Assembly (NCBI GenBank): GCA_038234045.1
Contig: JBBSUX010000149.1
Span: 1 to 8,878, forward strand
Length of the DNA: 8,878 bases
Source of the DNA: JBBSUX01 sp038234045
Lineage (GTDB): Bacteria > Pseudomonadota > Gammaproteobacteria > Burkholderiales > Burkholderiaceae_C
Direction: 5' to 3'
Every line of letters starts with the position of its first letter. Positions within the stretch are counted from its first letter, which is position 1. This document shows positions 5,914-8,878 of this stretch, in pieces. A model generated the notes under the pieces. It was given only the letters and a program-made list of their open reading frames with translations, did not search any database and had not been told where the DNA came from. Both the position numbers and the translations under genes were made by a program.

Positions 5914-7815
5914 ATGAACGCCCCCGAAATGCAGAACCTGCAGCAGCAGGCACCTGCTTATGTCAAAAATGCGCGCCTGCTTGGCTGGGTTTCGGCGATG
6001 GTTGCGCTATGCCGCCCGAGCAAAGTGGTGTGGTGTGACGGCAGCGACGAAGAGTACGCGCGCGTTTGCCAGCAACTGGTCGACGCCGGGACTTTCATCC
6101 GGCTGGATCCGCAAAAGCGGGCCAACAGTTTCCTCGCGCGAACGGATCCAAGCGATGTCGCGCGAGTTGAAGACCGCACCTTCATCTGCTCCGAAAAGAA
6201 GGAAGACGCAGGGCCCACCAACAACTGGAAGGCACCGGCCGAAATGCGCGCGACGCTGCGCCCGCTTTTTGACGGCTGCATGGTGGGCCGCCCGATGTAC
6301 GTGGTGCCGTTTTCCATGGGACCGCTCGGCAGCGAGATCGCCCATATCGGAGTCGAGCTCTCGGACAGTGCCTATGTTGCAGTGAACATGAAGCTCATGA
6401 CGCGTATGGGTCGCCCTGTGGTTGATGTCCTCGGCACTGACGGTGATTTTGTTCCCTGTATGCACACGGTGGGTGCGCCGCTGGCCGAGGGTGAAAAAGA
6501 CGTTTCGTGGCCGTGCAATCCGACGGTGAAATACATCGTCCACTATCCAGAGACGCAGGAGATCTGGTCCTATGGATCCGGCTACGGCGGCAACGCGTTG
6601 CTCGGCAAGAAATGCCTGGCGCTGCGCATTGCTTCAGCGATGGGGCATTCCGCAGCCAGCAAGACATCGCCCGGCTGGCTCGCCGAACACATGCTGGTGC
6701 TGGGCGTGACCTCGCCGTCCGGACGCAAACATCATGTGGCCGCAGCCTTTCCTTCCGCCTGCGGAAAAACCAATTTCTCGATGCTGGTTCCGCCGCCCGC
6801 TTTCGACGGCTGGAAAGTAACCACGATCGGTGACGACATCGCCTGGATCAAGCCGGACGCCGCGGGTAAGCTGCGCGCGATCAATCCCGAGGCGGGATAC
6901 TTCGGTGTCGCTCCGGGCACCAACCTGACGACCAACCCGAACTGCATGAAGAGTCTGGATCACGATGTGATCTTCACCAATGTGGCGCTGACCGACGATG
7001 GTGACGTCTGGTGGGAAGGTCTGGAGCAGGATGCGCCAGGAAAAGCACTGCCCGCCCATCTGATCGACTGGCAAGGCCGGGACTGGACCCCGGAATCCGC
7101 GCGCGAAAAAAACGTAAAGGCGGCGCATCCCAATTCGCGCTTTACGGTTGCCGCCTCCAACAACCCTGCACTCGATCCCGCCTGGGACGATCCGGCTGGC
7201 GTGCCTGTTGACGCCTTCATCTTCGGTGGCCGTCGCTCGACCACCGTGCCGCTGGTGACCGAGGCCCGCAACTGGGTCGAGGGCGTCTACATGGCAGCAA
7301 CCATGGGCTCGGAGACCACCGCAGCCGCCTTCGGCCAACAGGGTGTCGTGCGCCGCGACCCGTTCGCCATGCTGCCTTTCATCGGCTACAACATGAGCGA
7401 CTATTTCCAGCACTGGCTTGATCTGGGCGAAAAACTCAAGGCATCCGGCGCCACCCTGCCAAAAATCTTCCAAACCAACTGGTTCAGAAAGGGCGCGGAC
7501 GGAAAGATCGTCTGGCCCGGCTACGGCGAGAACATGCGCGTGCTGAAATGGATCATCGACCGCATCGAAGGCACCGCACCAGAAGGCAAGGAGCATTTGA
7601 CGGGGTCGAGCCCTGCATTTGGCGATCTCGACTGGACCGGTCTCGATTTCACCCCTGCGCAATATGAGAGCGTGACCGAAGTCGACACCGCTGCCTGGCG
7701 AGAAGAGCTGGCGTTACACGCCGGTCTCTTCGAGAAGCTCGCCCATCATTTGCCAGAGGAACTGTCGGCGACGAAGGAAAAGCTTACAGCGCGTCTCCAA
7801 AAGTCGGCCGCCTGA
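5914..7815 (+). CDS. pckG: Phosphoenolpyruvate carboxykinase, GTP-dependent
   Basis: The 633-residue enzyme converts oxaloacetate and GTP to phosphoenolpyruvate, GDP and CO2, the committing step of gluconeogenesis from TCA-cycle acids; it is cytosolic. Length and motifs fit the GTP (not ATP) class. Visible are the R-loop arginine region and FSMGP (133-137); YGGNALLGKKCLALRIAS (224-241), carrying the lysine used for metal binding; the GTP-class P-loop FPSACGKTN (279-287), with the hallmark reactive Cys283 and Lys285; kinase-2 motif IGDDIAW (305-311); FGVAPGTN (330-337); the GGRRSTT segment (438-444); and the nucleotide-side FxxNWFRK (519-526). Nothing is truncated or missing. It has its own ribosome binding site, a 275-base leader after an upstream terminator and a strong terminator downstream, so it is a single-gene unit. 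Confidence 0.98.
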   Translation: MNAPEMQNLQQQAPAYVKNARLLGWVSAMVALCRPSKVVWCDGSDEEYARVCQQLVDAGTFIRLDPQKRANSFLARTDPSDVARVEDRTFICSEKKEDAGPTNNWKAPAEMRATLRPLFDGCMVGRPMYVVPFSMGPLGSEIAHIGVELSDSAYVAVNMKLMTRMGRPVVDVLGTDGDFVPCMHTVGAPLAEGEKDVSWPCNPTVKYIVHYPETQEIWSYGSGYGGNALLGKKCLALRIASAMGHSAASKTSPGWLAEHMLVLGVTSPSGRKHHVAAAFPSACGKTNFSMLVPPPAFDGWKVTTIGDDIAWIKPDAAGKLRAINPEAGYFGVAPGTNLTTNPNCMKSLDHDVIFTNVALTDDGDVWWEGLEQDAPGKALPAHLIDWQGRDWTPESAREKNVKAAHPNSRFTVAASNNPALDPAWDDPAGVPVDAFIFGGRRSTTVPLVTEARNWVEGVYMAATMGSETTAAAFGQQGVVRRDPFAMLPFIGYNMSDYFQHWLDLGEKLKASGATLPKIFQTNWFRKGADGKIVWPGYGENMRVLKWIIDRIEGTAPEGKEHLTGSSPAFGDLDWTGLDFTPAQYESVTEVDTAAWREELALHAGLFEKLAHHLPEELSATKEKLTARLQKSAA

Positions 7816-7822
7816 TGATTGA

Positions 7823-7839
7823 CTCGGGATAAGCCCGAG
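7823..7839 (+). repeat. Short hairpin right after the pckG stop
   Basis: CTCGGG-ATAAG-CCCGAG is a perfect 6-bp stem beginning 8 bases after the TGA. No T-run follows. It may stabilise the 3' end of pckG mRNA ahead of the true terminator 16 bases further on. Confidence 0.4.
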
Positions 7840-7848
7840 CGGTCACGC

Positions 7849-7892
7849 AAAAAAGCAGCCCTCCGGCATCGAGCCGGTGGGCTGCTTTTATT
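7849..7892. terminator. Bidirectional rho-independent terminator between convergent genes
   Basis: GCAGCCC-T-CCGGC pairs with GCCGG-T-GGGCTGC around an ATCGA loop (stem of 12 pairs with one T-T mismatch). It has AAAAAA on the left and TTTTATT on the right, so each strand reads as a stem followed by a U-run. It can end both pckG (plus) and the membrane-protein gene at 7933-8367 (minus). Confidence 0.93.
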
Positions 7893-7932
7893 GATGAGTA
7901 CGAGGCGGCCCGCGGGCGGCCTCTTCAGACGC

Positions 7933-8367
7933 TCAGGAAAATCCGCGAACTTCCTGGGCTGCATCACGCGTCATCACCCAACTGAGATCAGCCATGATGC
8001 GCGGGTCGGTTTGGGCCAGCGCCCAAAGCGCGCGGTCGGCAGCTGCAGCTTGTTGGCGCATACGCAAAGCGCGTGATGCGTTCAGCAAAACGATGGTCGA
8101 GCGACGAAGTGGTGCCGCAAGCATCGCAAGACCGGCGAACGCGAACGCCCAGATCAGCGACCAGGCGATCAACAAATGGTGATCCGACCAGGTGTCGAAG
8201 AAAGCGGTTGCCGCCACCAAGGCAAGTGCGGCGCCGATGGCAAGCATCAGTGTGGAAGCGCGGCGGGTAACGGGCTTGCGTGTGGCGTGGACTTGGGCGT
8301 GCGGCTCGGCAGCAAGGTTGGCGGCGATCAGGTGTCCGGAAAAGGCGGGTGGCGTGTAGGTGGTCAT
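7933..8367 (-). CDS. Two-span inner-membrane hypothetical protein (144 aa)
   Basis: The protein has a polar N-terminal 37 residues with a basic patch (TRKPVTRR, 29-36). Two hydrophobic spans follow (about 38-57 and 65-86), joined by a short polar turn (DTWSDHH, 58-64). Next is a cytoplasmic amphipathic C-terminal region rich in alanine and arginine, with DRALWALAQTDPRIMADL (111-128). The basic residues before span 1 and after span 2 predict an N-in/C-in hairpin. A Shine-Dalgarno GGAG lies 8 bases before the start (8376-8379 on the complement), and a good sigma70 promoter lies further upstream. It is divergent from a LysR-type regulator across 129 bases and is the probable target of that regulator. 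I do not recognise a named family; the ALAQTDPRIMADL stretch looks like the conserved part of a Burkholderiales hypothetical family (memory, unverified). Biochemical function unknown. Confidence 0.85.
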   Translation of the reverse strand: MTTYTPPAFSGHLIAANLAAEPHAQVHATRKPVTRRASTLMLAIGAALALVAATAFFDTWSDHHLLIAWSLIWAFAFAGLAMLAAPLRRSTIVLLNASRALRMRQQAAAADRALWALAQTDPRIMADLSWVMTRDAAQEVRGFS

Positions 8368-8383
8368 GGCAGTTTCTCCAAAT

Positions 8384-8397
8384 GAGCCGGTTGGCTC
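8384..8397 (-). promoter_or_regulatory. Hairpin near the 5' end of the membrane-protein mRNA
   Basis: GAGCC-AACC-GGCTC (read on the minus strand) forms a 5-bp stem a few bases inside the predicted transcript start and just before the Shine-Dalgarno site. It could stabilise the mRNA 5' end or affect ribosome access. Confidence 0.35.
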
Positions 8398-8408
8398 GCA
8401 TGGAGAGA

Positions 8409-8437
8409 ATATTAGGGTTTACCCACCTGTCTTTCAA
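8409..8437 (-). promoter_or_regulatory. Sigma70-type promoter for the two-span membrane protein
   Basis: On the minus strand TTGAAA (8432-8437) and TAATAT (8409-8414) are separated by exactly 17 bases. Both are close to the -35 and -10 consensus. The predicted start near 8402 gives a leader of about 35 bases before ATG 8367. Confidence 0.75.
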
Positions 8438-8446
8438 CTTTATTGT
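8418..8446 (+). promoter_or_regulatory. Candidate promoter for the LysR-type regulator
   Basis: TTTACC (8418-8423) and TATTGT (8441-8446) are 17 bases apart, each matching four of six consensus positions. The element overlaps the divergent promoter and touches the T-N11-A dyad, an arrangement that would allow autorepression. Weak on sequence alone. Confidence 0.35.
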
Positions 8447-8458
8447 TGTGATGCACAA
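8446..8458. promoter_or_regulatory. Candidate LysR operator (T-N11-A dyad)
   Basis: TTGTG-ATG-CACAA is a perfect 5-bp inverted repeat with the T-N11-A form expected of LysR-type recognition sites. It lies between the regulator gene and its divergent neighbour, 9 bases upstream of the neighbour's -35 box. That is about -44 to -56 from the predicted start, where these regulators contact RNA polymerase. Confidence 0.6.
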
Positions 8459-8461
8459 TAT

Positions 8462-8473
8462 TCACCATGGTGA
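8462..8473. repeat. 12-bp perfect palindrome before the LysR start
   Basis: TCACCATGGTGA is its own reverse complement. It lies three bases beyond the T-N11-A dyad and includes an in-frame upstream ATG (8467) of the LysR gene. It could be a second half-site for the regulator or chance. Confidence 0.4.
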
Positions 8474-8496
8474 TGACAGCGCCCCGTGAGCATGCG

Positions 8497-8878
8497 ATGA
8501 ACTTCGATACCTTCGACCTCAACCTCCTGCGGGTGTTCGATCAGGTCATGGCCGAGCGCAATCTGACGCGGGCGGCGGCCAATCTCGCGCTGACGCAGCC
8601 GGCGGTCAGCAACGCCTTGCGGCGTTTGCGCGATGCCTTGGGCGATGATCTGCTGCGGCGCGGAGCGTACGGCATGGAGCCCACGCCGCGCGCGCTCGCC
8701 CTCTGGCCGCAGGTGCGCGACGCTCTGCGCATGCTGCAGTCCACGCTGGCGCCCACGCAATTCATTCCCGGTGAAACCGAGGCCACTTTCGTCCTGACGA
8801 TGGCTGATGCAACCGCCGCTGTGATCGTTCCGGGCCTGGTGGCCATCATGGAGGCAGAGGCGCCGCGGGTGCAGGTAC
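8497..8878 (+). CDS. LysR-type transcriptional regulator, N-terminal part (runs off the edge)
   Basis: The first 127 residues of a LysR-family regulator are present; the gene continues past the right edge. FDLNLLRVFDQVMAERN (6-22) followed by LTRAAANLALTQPAVSNALR (23-42) is the winged helix-turn-helix that binds DNA. RLRDALGDDLLRR (43-55) and TPRALAL (63-69) complete the domain, and a linker helix (about 70-88) follows. FVLTMADATAAVIVPGL (98-114) opens the effector-binding domain. The style (FDLNLLRVFD, DDLLRRGAYGMEPT) is that of the NodD/PcaQ-like branch. Starts at 8467 and 8473 are in frame, but 8497 gives the family's usual N-terminus and keeps the operator out of the coding region; the CGTGAG upstream is only a weak ribosome site. 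It is divergent from the two-span membrane protein gene, the classical LysR target arrangement. The effector cannot be predicted. Confidence 0.93.
   Translation, partial: MNFDTFDLNLLRVFDQVMAERNLTRAAANLALTQPAVSNALRRLRDALGDDLLRRGAYGMEPTPRALALWPQVRDALRMLQSTLAPTQFIPGETEATFVLTMADATAAVIVPGLVAIMEAEAPRVQV

Noticed and set aside
6634..7662. A 342-codon minus-strand open frame opposite pckG
   Set aside because: It is the antisense shadow of an intact, highly conserved PEP carboxykinase; the translation shows no domain and no credible start context.
1..8878. Search for mobile elements, CRISPR arrays, toxin-antitoxin pairs, riboswitches and tRNA/rRNA genes
   Set aside because: No transposase or integrase motif, regular repeat-spacer pattern, paired small toxin/antitoxin frames, known riboswitch core or cloverleaf was seen; apart from the short scraps, the window looks like ordinary chromosome.

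Overview
The window looks like a chromosomal segment of a high-GC betaproteobacterium, most likely of the order Burkholderiales (Comamonadaceae-like). This is inferred from protein character. RecQ, GTP-dependent PEP carboxykinase, the DUF1330 protein and the LysR regulator all read like Burkholderiales versions, with GC-rich third codon positions. No rRNA, tRNA, transposase, integrase, CRISPR array or phage gene was seen. I found no evidence for a large undescribed system; the oddities are gene remnants, small unannotated proteins and one compact regulatory region.

Layout. (1) 1-614: a 59-codon, highly charged small gene (228-407) with a good ribosome binding site and a hairpin in its leader, then about 200 bases without a gene. 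(2) 615-2249, minus strand: a cytoplasmic GH13 alpha-glucosidase with a complete catalytic triad. It is divergent from a DUF1330 gene (2438-2728). (3) 2729-3212: a 484-base gap that is not empty. It holds a frameshifted scrap of a formamidase (FmdA-like) gene and a likely scrap of a polysaccharide deacetylase-like C-terminus, both on the minus strand. An AT-rich patch with repeated TAGCGC/TAAGCGC words lies between them. (4) 3213-5207: recQ helicase, with no ATG start available and an extra acidic segment inside its zinc-binding cysteine set. (5) 5356-5547: a 63-residue single-span membrane protein followed by a strong rho-independent terminator. (6) 5914-7815: pckG, monocistronic, with a long leader containing small dyads and a strong, probably bidirectional terminator. 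(7) 7933-8367, minus strand: a 144-residue two-span membrane protein. It is divergent from a LysR-type regulator (8497 to beyond the right edge).

How the genes relate. Most are single transcription units that do not form a pathway. PckG makes phosphoenolpyruvate from oxaloacetate for gluconeogenesis. The glucosidase releases glucose from short alpha-glucosides. RecQ acts in DNA repair. The one pair that looks functionally linked is the LysR regulator and the divergent membrane protein. The 129-base gap between them holds a good sigma70 promoter for the membrane protein and a perfect T-N11-A dyad just upstream of its -35 box, the usual arrangement for LysR-type activation and autoregulation.
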